Translations under genes and position numbers: made by a program
Part shown: in pieces, positions 32,948-44,600 of the stretch
Layout of the letters: every line of letters begins with the position of its first letter
How positions within the stretch are numbered: the stretch's first letter is position 1
NCBI GenBank assembly: GCA_001936135.1
Contig: CP012821.1
Location: 124,001 to 188,000 of the forward strand
Source: Saccharomycopsis fibuligera x Saccharomycopsis cf. fibuligera
Taxonomy: Eukaryota; Ascomycota; Saccharomycetes; Ascoideales; Saccharomycopsidaceae
Direction of reading: 5' to 3'
DNA length: 64,000 nt
The notes under the pieces: model-generated
Databases searched by the model: none
What the model saw: the letters and a program-made list of their open reading frames with translations, nothing else
What the model was told of the DNA's origin: nothing

Positions 32948-34141
32948 ATGGACAGAATACTCGGGGGAATTTATGTTGGCTCTTATCATGCCATTGCCGC
33001 CAATGTCGACTTGAGAGGCAAATATAAAATATCCCATGTTTTATCAGTGATCCAAGGCGAATTGCCAGAAACTTTAACGAAACATTACAAAGTAAAACAA
33101 ATTGCCGTCAGTGATGATCCTTCTGAGAACATTGTTGATTTTTTTCAGCTGGCTATTGCATTCATTGACAGCGCTTTATTTCCAAATGAGCCTAAAAATA
33201 ATTCTACATCAACTGCAAGTGATGCTGCTGGTGATGCCGTCGTAGCCCCGGTCAAAAAGAGTCCACATAAAGGTGCCATCCTTATACATTGTGCTCAAGG
33301 AATTTCTCGCAGTGTCGCCTTCACGATAGCTTATCTCATGTACAAGTACAAATTATCACTTCAGAATGCACTCTATGCTGTACAACGTCGTCGTGATGGA
33401 GCTCAGCCCAACGAAGGATTCATGGAACAGTTACACATTTTTGAAACTGCCCTTAAGAATAACGACTACCGTTATGAAAATATTGATTTAACTAGTGAGG
33501 AAGAATATCGTGAATGGTTATTCAAAAGTCAAATGGAAGATGAAGAGCTGAGAAATAAGTTCTTGGCTAATGATAAGTCCTATGCACCAGTAGAAGTGAA
33601 TGACAAAATTGCTCAAGATGATCAAATTAAAGAAAAAATCGAAGGTGATGAATCAAAAGTTGAAGGACACAACTTGCTTTTAGACACCACAAATGCTAAC
33701 ACTGATAAACCAAATAATAGAATAACTCAACTTAGATGTAAAAAATGCCGACAACCATTAGCTCTCCTGACCTCATTTATCCCACATACCAAACCAGAAG
33801 CCGGTTCACGTCATGCCAATTTCATCAGCACTTCGGGATTCAGTAATAGAATCATCGGGGTTCAAAAAGCTTCTGATTTTTGCTCACATATTTTTACTGA
33901 ACCTCTAAATTGGATGAAAGAAGAACTTCAAGGTAAAGGTGAATTGTTAGGAAAATTTTATTGTCCTAACCTGCGTTGCGGTACTAAAGTGGGTACCTAT
34001 AGTTGGAAAGGTTCAAGATGTTCTTGTGGTAGATGGGTGGTGCCAGCAATTAGTTTACAAACTGCCAAAGTTGATGAAGCATTTATTACAGAACATAGTA
34101 ATTTTGAACAAATTAAGCGTCTACCTACTAGTGCGACTTAG
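32948..34141 (+). CDS. YVH1: Dual-specificity phosphatase and ribosome-assembly factor Yvh1
   Basis: 397 residues. The N-terminal DSP domain has the signature HCAQGISRS with catalytic Cys115 and the downstream Arg, plus DRILGGIYVGS at the start and QRRRDGAQPNEGFMEQL after it. The C-terminal zinc domain (about 258-385) has LRCKKCRQPLAL, FYCPN-x2-CG, and CSCGRWVVPA. In yeast the zinc domain drives release of Mrt4 from pre-60S particles; the phosphatase part is linked to sporulation and glycogen. An insertion (about 82-105, Ser/Ala-rich) lies within the DSP domain. A CTG codon at 33767-33769 sits where relatives tend to have Ser. Confidence 0.97.
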   Translation: MDRILGGIYVGSYHAIAANVDLRGKYKISHVLSVIQGELPETLTKHYKVKQIAVSDDPSENIVDFFQLAIAFIDSALFPNEPKNNSTSTASDAAGDAVVAPVKKSPHKGAILIHCAQGISRSVAFTIAYLMYKYKLSLQNALYAVQRRRDGAQPNEGFMEQLHIFETALKNNDYRYENIDLTSEEEYREWLFKSQMEDEELRNKFLANDKSYAPVEVNDKIAQDDQIKEKIEGDESKVEGHNLLLDTTNANTDKPNNRITQLRCKKCRQPLALLTSFIPHTKPEAGSRHANFISTSGFSNRIIGVQKASDFCSHIFTEPLNWMKEELQGKGELLGKFYCPNLRCGTKVGTYSWKGSRCSCGRWVVPAISLQTAKVDEAFITEHSNFEQIKRLPTSAT

Positions 34142-34722
34142 ATTAAGTTAGATGAGCGGGTGGTTTGGTAGTAAGAAATTGAAATGTATGTTGCTTTTTG
34201 ATACTTTTAACATGAACATTCGTGGATATTGTAAAAAGCTTAAGCTGTATCAAGTAAAGAAAGAAAAAAGACTTCAGAAGATAATTCTGAATTTTAAAAA
34301 CCGAGCCACAAATTCACAGAAATCTTTTTTTTAAGCTAGAATTAATAGCAACATTATTCAAAGTCAACTTCCAACTACAACTGTCAAAAACGCTATCAGT
34401 ATCAGAATGTGTTGAGAAATAACACAAAAGAGATGCATAGCCACAGATACTTATTTTATGTTTCCTACACAAGGCCGATTTATTAACTATATAAATTATA
34501 AAACTTATCTATACAGTATATGCAGTATAGTTCAGTTATTACTATATAGCGGAAACTTATACAAGTGAAAACCCCATTAGTATTGCTGAGAAAATTAATA
34601 ACTTCACTAGAACCGAAATAAAGGTAGGTGATTTTTGGCTTTTGATGGTTATTGTTCTGATTTGTTGAAGTATAGTATGAAACTGAAAGTATAAGGAAAA
34701 AAATTATAGAGTACTATAAAGC
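34142..34722. other. Intergenic region, YVH1 to tRNA-Lys
   Basis: 580 bp. A 60-codon open frame begins 10 bp after YVH1 (34152), but it lacks similarity and bias. The rest is AT-rich with nothing recognisable. Confidence 0.55.
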
Positions 34723-34731
34723 AAAAAGTAA

Positions 34732-34814
34732 CTCCTCATCAGGGGCTCGAACCCTGGACATTTCGGTTCCTTATTTATAAAAGCCGAACGCTCTACCAAC
34801 TGATCTAATAAGGA
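34732..34814 (-). tRNA. tRNA-Lys (TTT) with 10-nt intron, atypical D arm
   Basis: The minus strand gives acceptor TCCTTAT pairing with ATGAGGA (one G-U), discriminator G, anticodon stem TTCGG/CCGAA with loop CT-TTT-A plus A, and T arm CAGGG/CCCTG with TTCGAGC. A 10-nt intron (TAAATAAGGA) follows position 37. The D-arm region reads TAGATCAGTTGG where lysine tRNAs have TAGCTCAGTTGG. The change breaks one D-stem pair and the pyrimidine of the A box. The gene may be weak or decaying. A run of five T follows at 34723-34727. Confidence 0.85.
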
Positions 34815-36457
34815 CGGAGTTAGAAACTATTTTGTTAAGATTTTTAAGAAGTAATGTCACGCATAAGGTATGCAGTAAGTTGCCAAATTTCATAATTTTT
34901 GTCATTTTTCAGAGAAACAAACCATTTGAATATGTATTTGATAGTTATAAAAAAGTTTAAGGTTGTACAACCATTGTTTACTTACTTCTTTCATTAATAT
35001 TGCTGCATTTTTTAATATTTAATACAATTGTATGTCTTTTCAAATTTTTTAAGAAATCAATAATTGAAAAAGACCCAACCCGAGTTACTTTTTTGCTGAA
35101 GAGTTTTACAAACAAAGAAAATAATAATATGAACTGAACTGGAGGAGACAGTTAATAAAATTGATTTCGGTCTTAGTTTTTTCATTACATCCCAAAATTA
35201 ATTACCTATATAACATTATAATATTACTGAGTGGGAACAGCATCAGAGGTTTTTTCTAATTAATTGTCTACGAAAATAACACAATAAAACCATATAATAC
35301 CATTATAGAAAAATATCCTCTTCCTTTATTTCAAAATTGACCGAATTAAAAATATTCTCCCAAGAATAATACTGCGGCTCTTATTCATTACAATTTCCTC
35401 AATAGAATAATAATTGAACTATACTATACAGGCTATATAAATATGTTTATGTCTGTTATATGAAGTTAATAGTATTTCCATTTTGTATGTGTTAAAAAAA
35501 GGATGGGCGTGATTTTTAGATATCAAAATAATTTTGCAATATTTAAATGGTGCTTTTTCTATTTTTTCTTTTTTCTTTCAACCCCTTTTAGTATAGACTC
35601 GAGGGTGTTCCGATATCTGTTATGTATCTGAGAATGAAGTGCACTAACTACAATATAAAGAACCAACAAGCAGCAGCTGAACACGATACTAAGGTGTTTA
35701 CAGCCAAAATCCCATTGCATTTCATAATTGCACAAAACAAGTCAACTCACTTGTGTTGTAATGTGAAATAAACTGAAAGAACGCGTGGTGGGAAAATTAG
35801 TCATGTTACTCAAATACACATTATTGGCTGAATTGTTTTACTGATACAAGTTAGAAACAACAAGATAGGAGAATAAATAACATTTCACAGTATACCAAAG
35901 GTCTAGGGTTCCCACATTTTGCGTTAATGTTAGTCTTGTTGTGCTAAATGACTGGCTAGCTAATAGTGGTGAATTGTGTCACGCACTGCAGCTGCCATAT
36001 TGATAGATACGCGATCATAAATTAATATGTGTCATTAATTGGTAAATGTCATTAGGCAGCACGGGCATCAACGCGTCGCACATTGGAAGCTACAACTTTG
36101 CTGCAAAAATGAGTGAATCTAGCTATGAAGATTTGTAACTCAGTTTGAAATTAATAGCTGTAATAGCAGTCACCATAGCAGCACACGTAGTGCCTCTCAT
36201 TTTAGTCTGTGTTAATGCACGGCAGGAGCTAGAACTACTGAAAAAGAATATCGGAAAAAACTGAGCAAAAATTTTTGTCTTTTGTCCGTGTCTAGCTTCT
36301 CCGCGGACTCCAACGCAGAATCAACAAAGGACGCTTAGACATAGAACGATAGATAGATAGACATAGCAGTGGCGAAAAGAAGCTCAGCTTTTAAAATCAA
36401 GGCCAGATTTATCACTAGTAAGCAACTCAAGCAAATACATACAAGCAAGAAAGCATA
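34815..36457. other. Long AT-rich intergenic region upstream of AVT6
   Basis: About 1.6 kb with no open frame of note on either strand and no recognisable RNA gene. Short GATAGATAGATAG repeats near 36345 precede the AVT6 start. Confidence 0.6.
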
Positions 36458-38110
36458 ATGTCATCTGCCCTCAGCGCTTCCATCAATCTTCTCAACACCA
36501 TCATTGGGGCAGGCTTGCTCGCGATGCCATTCGGAATCAGAGCTAATGGGGTTTTCTTAGGAATATTTGTGATTGTTTTCTCAGCTCTTTGTTCCATGTT
36601 TGGGCTATATTTACAAGGACGATGCTCAAGATATACTAGAGCTGGTCATGCCTCGTTTTTTTCCCTTTCCCAAATAACCTATCCATCGTTATCAGTGCTT
36701 TTTGATTTAGGTATCGCGATCAAATGTTTTGGTGTAGGGATTTCCTACTTAGTGGTGATTGGCGACTTAATGCCTAAGATTGTGGATTCTTTGGCTAGTC
36801 AAGACACTGTTGATGCTCATGAGTATCTTGTGGAGCGGAACTTTTGGATCACTGTTGTTATGATGTTTGTGGTAGTTCCTTTATCTTTTTTGAGAAAGTT
36901 AGATTCTCTTCGGTACGCGTCAATGGTGGCATTATCATCTGTGGCGTATTTGTCGATTTTGGTGATTGAACATTTCGTAAAGAGAGATATTCCTGACACC
37001 ATTAAAGGCGATGTGAGGTATTTCAAGCCATATAATGCCTCATCGATGATGTCGGCATTTCCATTATTCGTGTTTGCTTATACTTGCCATCAAAATATGT
37101 TTTCATTGCTTAATGAGCTCAAGGATAAATCTAGTCAGAACATCAACAAGGTTATCATTTCCGCCATTGGTAGCGCCATGTTTTTATATATTTTTGTTGG
37201 TTCTACTGGGTACTTAACATTTGGTGACAATGTGCAAGGAAACATTATTGCCATGTATCCTACTTCAGTGTCTTCTACAATTGGAAGAATTGCTATTGTA
37301 ATATTAGTGACTCTTAGCTACCCATTACAATGCCATCCAGCCAGAGCTTCGATAAATCATATCATTCATTATGTTGAAGTGAGAAGAATTGAGATTGAGT
37401 CAAGGGCTAACTCATTTAGCTCGCATATCCATAGAACTGCTTCAGGTATTTTCAGAGCATTTTCATACAGCTCCACCAATTCGGGCCGTGCAGCTAGTAA
37501 TAACAATAGTACTGCACCATCGCAAGCAGGAAATAGCTGGCGGTATCCAAGAGATTTCAATGCTCATGAGCAACTGCAGTTATTGCCACATAATAATGTT
37601 CAAAGCAGCAGTCCAGCACCATCAATAGTAATTGAAGACGAGTCAGATATTTCTGCCACAAACATCAGTAAAAACAATAACGTTAGTAATAATGTTACTG
37701 TTGTAGCATTGCCTACAAAAAAATTCGTTATTTTAACTACGCTAATTGTGACATTTTCATACCTAGTTGCCATTAAAGTACAGTCCCTTGAACACGTCTT
37801 GGGTTTTGTTGGTGCTACTGGTTCTACTTCTATTTCATTCATATTGCCTGGGATTTTTGGCTTCAAATTGATTGGTTCTGATAATCCAGTTTTTGAAGAT
37901 GAAGATGTGAATGAAGACGAGTATCAAGTTGGTAATGTTTTCAATTATGATAGTACTAACGAATCACCATTTGCTCCAGAGAGCAATGTGAAACAAGTAT
38001 CAAAGAAGGATTATGTGATTAAATGGCTTGCGGCTGGTTTATCTGTTTGGGGTGTTATTGTGATGATTGTTTGTTTGTTTGCGGTTTTGTTCCTTGGTGC
38101 TGGTCATTAG
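36458..38110 (+). CDS. AVT6: Vacuolar amino-acid exporter of the AVT5/AVT6 group
   Basis: 550 residues, AAAP-family transporter with about 11 membrane segments. The N-terminus SINLLNTIIGAGLLAMPFGIRANG and DLGIAIKCFGVGISYLVVIGDLMP match the Avt5/6/7 group closely, as does PLFVFAYTCHQNMFSLLNEL. A hydrophilic loop (about 310-415) with Ser/Asn/Gln tracts lies between segments 8 and 9. It makes the protein longer than S. cerevisiae Avt6 (about 450 residues). Avt6 exports acidic amino acids from the vacuole; substrate here is inferred from family. Confidence 0.9.
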   Translation: MSSALSASINLLNTIIGAGLLAMPFGIRANGVFLGIFVIVFSALCSMFGLYLQGRCSRYTRAGHASFFSLSQITYPSLSVLFDLGIAIKCFGVGISYLVVIGDLMPKIVDSLASQDTVDAHEYLVERNFWITVVMMFVVVPLSFLRKLDSLRYASMVALSSVAYLSILVIEHFVKRDIPDTIKGDVRYFKPYNASSMMSAFPLFVFAYTCHQNMFSLLNELKDKSSQNINKVIISAIGSAMFLYIFVGSTGYLTFGDNVQGNIIAMYPTSVSSTIGRIAIVILVTLSYPLQCHPARASINHIIHYVEVRRIEIESRANSFSSHIHRTASGIFRAFSYSSTNSGRAASNNNSTAPSQAGNSWRYPRDFNAHEQLQLLPHNNVQSSSPAPSIVIEDESDISATNISKNNNVSNNVTVVALPTKKFVILTTLIVTFSYLVAIKVQSLEHVLGFVGATGSTSISFILPGIFGFKLIGSDNPVFEDEDVNEDEYQVGNVFNYDSTNESPFAPESNVKQVSKKDYVIKWLAAGLSVWGVIVMIVCLFAVLFLGAGH

Positions 38111-39192
38111 TCTGTGTTTATTTTGTTTTTATTTTACTGCCTTTCGTTATTTTTATTTCTTCAATCTTTGCTTGTATTTGACTCGTTTTTAATTAATCTT
38201 AATAAAAGTTCACATCCTTTAACTACTTTCATTTTTTACACCACGTCATAAAGTTTGAGCTGGATAAATCGCAAGTCGCATGTATCCTTCCCATAATCTG
38301 GCCTTTTACCATGCCATAATGTGCGTTTTGTTTATTGTAGTTTCCGGGATTTCTCGAATTGATGATATGTTTGTGAGTTTGTACTTAGGTAAATATGTAC
38401 AATTACATGTTCTTTTTATATTTGCGAATTCCACAAATGAATTTTCCTAATTTTGAATTCACTTTTGAAACTAAATACATCTCTGAGATGGGGTCCGTCA
38501 AATTCATGTCGATTCAGTTTAGTTCAGTTCAAAAAGAGAGCGAGGCATTATACCCTTTCATGCTTGAAAACAAAAAAATCATCTAGAAGATTTAGTTTGC
38601 GACCATACTGACACCTTGGAAAGTGATGGTGGCATGAAATAGAAAGGTCAGACGAGCAAAATCACAAGTAAATATGAATATATATTATAAAAAAAAAAAA
38701 AAAAAATAATAATGAGAAATCAGAAAAATTTAAGAGGGAGAAAGAAAGGGCAATGTAGAAAAGTTGCAAAATAGAAAAGATACAAAAAAGTAGTAAAAAG
38801 TATTCATAATAATGATAACAAAAAAGGTTTGGAAAATTAAGAGAAAGTACAAAACAAAAGATGTGATAAAACAAAAACAAAAAAGTAGAAAAAAAAAAGC
38901 TTTGAATAAAAGATTGAAAGGCAAAAATAGTTCTGAGAAAACCTAATCATTTATTTATTAATGAAACAACCAACAATAGTCAAATGGTAAAAAATAAGAG
39001 AAAAACAAGTATAAGAGGAAGAGGAAGAGAAAGTGGAGAGAAAAATTAAGCGACAGATTCAAGTTTGAGTAGATGAAGCGAGAGTAGCCTTTTTCATTTT
39101 CACAACTACAGTTAAGTACAGTTAAGTTCAGTTCAGTCTTTCAATCAATTATTCAAGGTTCAAAGTTTTGTAAATTACCTGAAATTTTCAAC
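38111..39192. other. Convergent intergenic region
   Basis: About 1.1 kb between the 3' ends of AVT6 and SCS2. It contains a poly-A tract near 38690-38706 and A/G-rich sequence. No gene is supported. Confidence 0.6.
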
Positions 39193-40543
39193 TTAAAAAA
39201 AGAGCCAAGCGAGGATAAAGGCAAGAATGGCAACAATAATGGCAACTTGGAGTGGGACGTTAGATTGAGATGCAACCGTATTACTTGGAGCAGATTTGCT
39301 TTCTTTTGTAATTGTGCTGCTAGTACCTGGAACTGGCTGTTCAGAGCCAGCAGCATTGGAAGTCAATTTATGATTAAGCTGGTCAATCTTCTTTTGTGAT
39401 TCGCTCAAGTCTCTGTCGACGCCAGAAGTAGCAGCAGCTGGGGCATGCTGTTTGGCTGGGGATGAAGTTGAAGAGTAAATACTGTCGTTCAAGGTATCAT
39501 CTGGGACACTAAGACCGTTGGTTGATACTTTTTTGGATATTGGGGTAGCAGCGTCTGGTTTTCTGGATTGTCCAGCAGCGATTGCCGCACCGCTAGCGCC
39601 GACAGCACCAGCACCGGCTGCGGCAGCACCAGCACCAGATACGGAATTGGCGGCTTGTGTCTTAAAGATAACACGTATTTTCTTGGAAGAAGATTCAGCT
39701 TTAAATTGTTTTTCCAAAGTAGGCCACAATTGGGCAACAGTAGTGGTGGTTTCATTCAATTCGTAAGGACATGGCAAGGAAACAACCAAGAATTTGTCTC
39801 TGCATTTGAAATCAGCTTCTGGTTCTTTTTTCAAGCCTTGCAAGATGATTTGAACGTCTAATTTCTCGCCCGGGGCGACAGTTGAAGCATTTGGTCTCAC
39901 ACAGTATCTATATTTGAGGTTAGTAAATCGCAATTTTTTTTGATGTAGTCGCAATCATTGATTATACAGCATAGCTTTCTAGTAAATTGAACAATTTCCA
40001 AGAAAGAAATAAACACCAACTTACAATTTCGGGGCGGTAGTCTTGACTTTGAAAGCAAGAATGTGATCAGTTGTGTTGGTTAAGCTGATTACTTCAGTAG
40101 AAGTCTTGGTGAATGGTGCTACAGGAGGACTGGTTAGTATTACATGTAATCCAGAGACGTGTAGATGAAAGAAACTTTAACTTCGGGAAAAGCAACTAGA
40201 ACGATGATTTGGAAAGGGGGCAAAAGAGAAATATTAAATCTTGAGATAGTGAGTGATGGCTGCATCAATCGACGCGCACTAATTGATAGGTGCTAATGTG
40301 TGGGAACGATATGTTTACTGAGAAGATACAATAACCCTCTGTTAGAAAGAAAGCGCCGTGATTGTTCGGTGATAAACAATGCTTGGATTTTGAATGTGTA
40401 TATCACTTTGTACAGCCCAGATTTCCAATTATCGATAGTTGCTGGTTCCCAATATACATGGAAAGTAGACGGCGACAAAAGAGTTGCACAAACGCAAAAT
40501 AATACTAACGTTTAAATTCCAAGAAAGCAGGTGAGATCTCCAT
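39193..40543 (-). CDS. SCS2: VAP-type ER membrane protein Scs2, three exons
   Basis: Three exons on the minus strand: 40543-40510, 40118-40025 and 39907-39193, 280 residues. Intron 1 (391 nt) has donor GTTAGT, branch TACTAAC and acceptor GTAG. Intron 2 (117 nt) has donor GTAAGT, branch TACTAAC and acceptor ATAG. The junctions give MEISPAFLEFKPPFTKTS and VKTTAPKLYCVRPNA, matching the VAP major-sperm-protein domain, with the FFAT-binding core KTTAPK-YCVRPN, GLKKEPEADFKCRDKFLVVSLP intact. After an Ala/Ser-rich linker and a short coiled coil (about 215-230), a C-terminal helix (VAIIVAILAFILAWLFF) anchors the protein in the ER. VAPs tether ER to plasma membrane and recruit lipid-transfer proteins. 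Confidence 0.95.
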
Positions 40544-41600
40544 GGCGAAATGTGCTGATTGGTTAATTGAGACAGTGGCGATGAGGGATGTGTGTGGCAA
40601 TTGCTTGTTTGACGGTGAAGTTGGCCGAAAGTTGAAGCTGGATTTTGTTTTTTTTCTGTAGCGGAAAAAATAATAGGAAAAAAAACCAGAAAAACGAGGC
40701 GATTTGTAGGCGGATGTAGTGATGTGTACTTTTCCTAGGGGATTATTTGACTAGCGGAGTTGGTGTAGTTGGTATGTGGTGACGAGTGTGGTGTGAGCAG
40801 AAAAGGTCAATTGATGTGGCAAGAGCTTTGCTACAAAATCTGTTCAGATTAGGATTATATACAGCCAACAACAAACAGTACAAAGAAAGGAATTTCCAAG
40901 AAGAAGAGAAACAGAAGTGGTTTTGCTGGCGTTAGCAGAGCGAATCAAGCTGAAATTCACTTCCAGGAAATGCAGCAGTCACGTGCACTATACACTACAT
41001 AGACCTGTGTAAAGGTAAACAGTCAAACAGACAGCAATTTTTTTAGTCTTTATTATTTAGCACAGTCGAACAGCCTGAGCTAAGACGGAAGCTGCTGTTG
41101 TAGTGGCTTTGATTGAAGACATCTTTGATGGCGTTTCAGGACACCCAAGGTGAAGCGCTACAACGCGGCGTTTCTCGTCGCGCGAAGCCAACAAGTTAGA
41201 CCAGGAACCAGCCAAGTATACTAGCACCAGCCACCGTCAAGCTGTAGAACCGCAGTACCGTCATACCGCGAATTCTGCGTCCGGTGATATCCGCGCCGTT
41301 GTACGGTATACCGCAAGCCGTTGACCGTATCCTGCTTTACACCCGAAGGATACGGAACGACTGCTCCGGAGACCGTACATTGAATCTCTGGCTTACGTCA
41401 GCCAGAGATTCGCCTTGCACCAGATTCCGCATCCGCAAACGCGTCGCTTTTCACCGTCTTTTTTATTCACTGTACGATATGGAGGGACAGTGATTTTGCG
41501 GAGACATCTTTTTTTATTTGATCCAGAAGCCCATTACGGTATATAGATCAACCAGTCGTTTCAGGCCCCAAACGCCAATGCTCGTGTCTGCTGCCTTCAA
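40544..41600. promoter_or_regulatory. Divergent promoter region SCS2/TEL1
   Basis: About 1.06 kb. It contains a GTCACGTG E-box (CACGTG near 40981) and, at 41240-41470, a GC-richer stretch with repeated CCGTA/TACGG words and a long hairpin. No coding sequence is supported. Confidence 0.55.
41382..41411. repeat. Long near-perfect palindrome upstream of TEL1
   Basis: GAATCTCTGGCT (41382-41393) and AGCCAGAGATTC (41400-41411) are perfect complements, separated by TACGTC. It could form a 12-bp hairpin or bind a dimeric factor; position is about 190 bp before the TEL1 start. Confidence 0.9.
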
Positions 41601-44600
41601 ATGTTACCTGACTTGAAAGCATTACTGGGTAGGTTATTCTCTTGATTGAGGCTTTTCATGTTTCCTCGTGTTCCAACTAATTCTAACATCCTGTTCTAGC
41701 ACTATTTCAGTCAAATAGAGTAAAAGACAGAAATGACGCGCTTAACCTGTTGGATTCCTGGTCAAGTGCTGTCTCCTCGAGACTAACAAACAAACAGTTC
41801 TCAATACTTATAGACTCCTTGTTTATTCTGGCCTTTGTTGATGCCAAGCTCATTCACAACACAAAGGGCTCTACAACAGCCGTAGAGTCGAGATTGAACA
41901 GATCTTGCAGCTCAATGAGAAAGTTGCTCTTCTACAAAAAGCCCACCACGGCTCAAACTTTGAAAGTTCTATGGAATATTGAACGCTTGTGGCGCGAGGT
42001 CGGCCCTTTCAGATCAATCGCCCTCGAATGTGCAAAGACACTTACTTTTTTGACCTCCGATGCATCTCGTATTATACATCTAGGTGATGTAGATTACTCG
42101 AGACTTGTGAGATTCTTGGTTGATCTGCTTAATAAGGAACTATGCCTTACTGGTGATAGTTCAGGTAGCAGCAGCACTGGCAGCAGCATACTTGCTGAGA
42201 CTGATAAAATTGCTTATGAGATAATAGAATCAATCCACAATACTATCTCATCACCGTCACTACCTTCGCCCCGTTTATGCCTATTTTCCAACTCGCAAAG
42301 CCTTTTATTGTCAGTAGTAGAATGCATTTCAAATTATTTGGATCACTTCAAAAAAGCTTCATTGAGTACGCTTTTGGTGGTAAAAATTATCAACTTTATT
42401 GTGCTAAACTTCACATTAGAGAACATCAGAGTGGTACACAGACTAACTATCAAGTTACTAAACTTGATTCCTGATTTTCAGCTATACAACTACCCTTCTC
42501 TAAAGGATCAAATACTCGTGTTTATCCTTCTTGCCAGTGATTTTGTCTACCCATTTGTGCACTTGCCCAAACCCATTAGAGACGTGGAGTACAACAAGTT
42601 GGAAGAATTGAACAAATTGCAAATACTTTTTGAAAGACTCTTAGATTTTGCTGATTCGCAAATTATTAGCGTAAAAGATCATCAGTTTAATCTTCGATTC
42701 CCCGTGGTTAATTTCTTTGATAACCAGTTGCGTTATCCCACCATCAGTCATTGGTTCAAGCTAGATCATATTTTCCTTGACTATCGTGCGTCAAAACGTC
42801 AAAGTTTCTTGTCTGACCAGCGCGCGTGGCTTTCAAGAATCATGATCAGCAAATACATTTACACTTATTATAAAATCAAACAAGACATAGAACAGCTAAG
42901 CAATGGAAATGCTTCTGACACACATATTTTGAAGAGACGTAAACTTTCACCCGGTTATACTTACTCAGAAGCTAGCCAGTTTTACCAAAAACTATCATTT
43001 ATTGAAACAATTAATTCTTCAGCAACTTTTCTTGAATTTCTCAGCGTTTTGGTAAAATCTAAAGATGGTCCAAGGATAGCGCTAGGATGCCAAATATTCA
43101 TATTTAGTTTATCCATTGGGCAATTTTCTCACGAGGTTCAAAATGCTAACTCCAGTCAGCAGCAACAACAACTAGCAGCATTTCTAAACTTAGTACTAGC
43201 CAATTTAGATAACGAATACTTGACTAATTGGGGGTTGCTTGTTTTGAAGATAATGTTAGATCACATCAAAGCCAATAATATCAAATTTCAACTATTTTTC
43301 GAGTTCCCAGACATTATTCAAATTTTGAAAGCAGGACTCCAAATGGTCAAAATTGCCGAATTATCCTCAGTGGCTTGTTCGGTAGTCATATCTGCTCTTA
43401 ATTTGTTTGATGCTACGGACAGCACAGAAAGGCTTAATCTTTTGAATGACCAGTCTCTAATCCAGCTAGTATTTTCCATAATTGACTTATCTGAAATAAA
43501 TGGCCCATCAACATTGAGCAATCATAGCTTTTTATTCTGGTTCAAGATTAATCAAATATTCGGCAGCTTCAAAGAAATAAGATATCAGCTTGGTGAAAGA
43601 TTGATTGTCTGGCTCTTATCAAAAGTAGAAAAGCTTCCGTTTGCGTTAATAAGGGATAATTTTTTAGCTGTTGATAAAGCAATATTATGGGCAACCGGTA
43701 GTGGATTGTTAAGGATATCAAAGGACGAATTATATGGAGCTGGCGGTGCTTCGCTCAGTATTTCAAACTATGACAGACTTTTTTCCGAGTACTTCATATT
43801 ATGGAACAGTACCAAACAGTTTAGAAGTAAGTTCTTTCTACAAGATACGTTTTTGAGAGCTGAAGCTCCTGACGTTCAAAACATCAACATTAACCCAATC
43901 AGTACTTCTTCCAACATCAATAATTTGCTTGAAAACCTTTTTACAAACTTGTTCATAAATCTTGATAGCTTTGTTAGAAATGGCAATGCCGGCTTTATTA
44001 CCAGTCCTGATGATTCTACTGCCATATTGGCGTATTGCTTGAAGTTCGTTAACTTATTTTTGCTAGCTGATGGAAACACTTTTCTTAGCAGCTACAAGGA
44101 AAATTTGAAATTCAAGTGCTACTCTACTTTAGAACACGTCTTTTCCAATAACTCCAGCAAAACGTTTTTCAAAAATTTGCAATTACTAAATTTGTATGCC
44201 GGCATAGATGGAAATCATGACAAACATGAAGAAAAGTTGATGTTCTTAGCAGAATATATTTCATTTGAAAAATTGGTTGAAAAAGCAAATTTTGTTACCA
44301 CAGAGAAGCACAATTCGCCGCTGGAAGATACGAGCAGAGAAAGTTCAGTTGCGCGGGGATATTCACCTTTCAGTAACGATAATAATGGTAATGATGAAGA
44401 GTTTTCGTCAGTCAGAAAAGTGGGTGACATGAATGAAAAGGCGAACAAAAAGAAATTATTAAATCTCACTTTAATTGAAAACTATGGCCGAAATTTAATA
44501 AGCGAGCAGCTATTACAGTATCTTATAATGTACGGTAAATATCAAGGCTTAACCCCTATAAAAAGTGAAGAGTTGATATTACAAATTACTCAATACTTGA

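Noticed and set aside
34152-34334. Small ORF just after YVH1 starting MSGWFGSKKLK, followed by a GTATGT at 34183
   Set aside because: It looked like a first exon, but there is no convincing branch point, acceptor or downstream coding exon in the following 2 kb.
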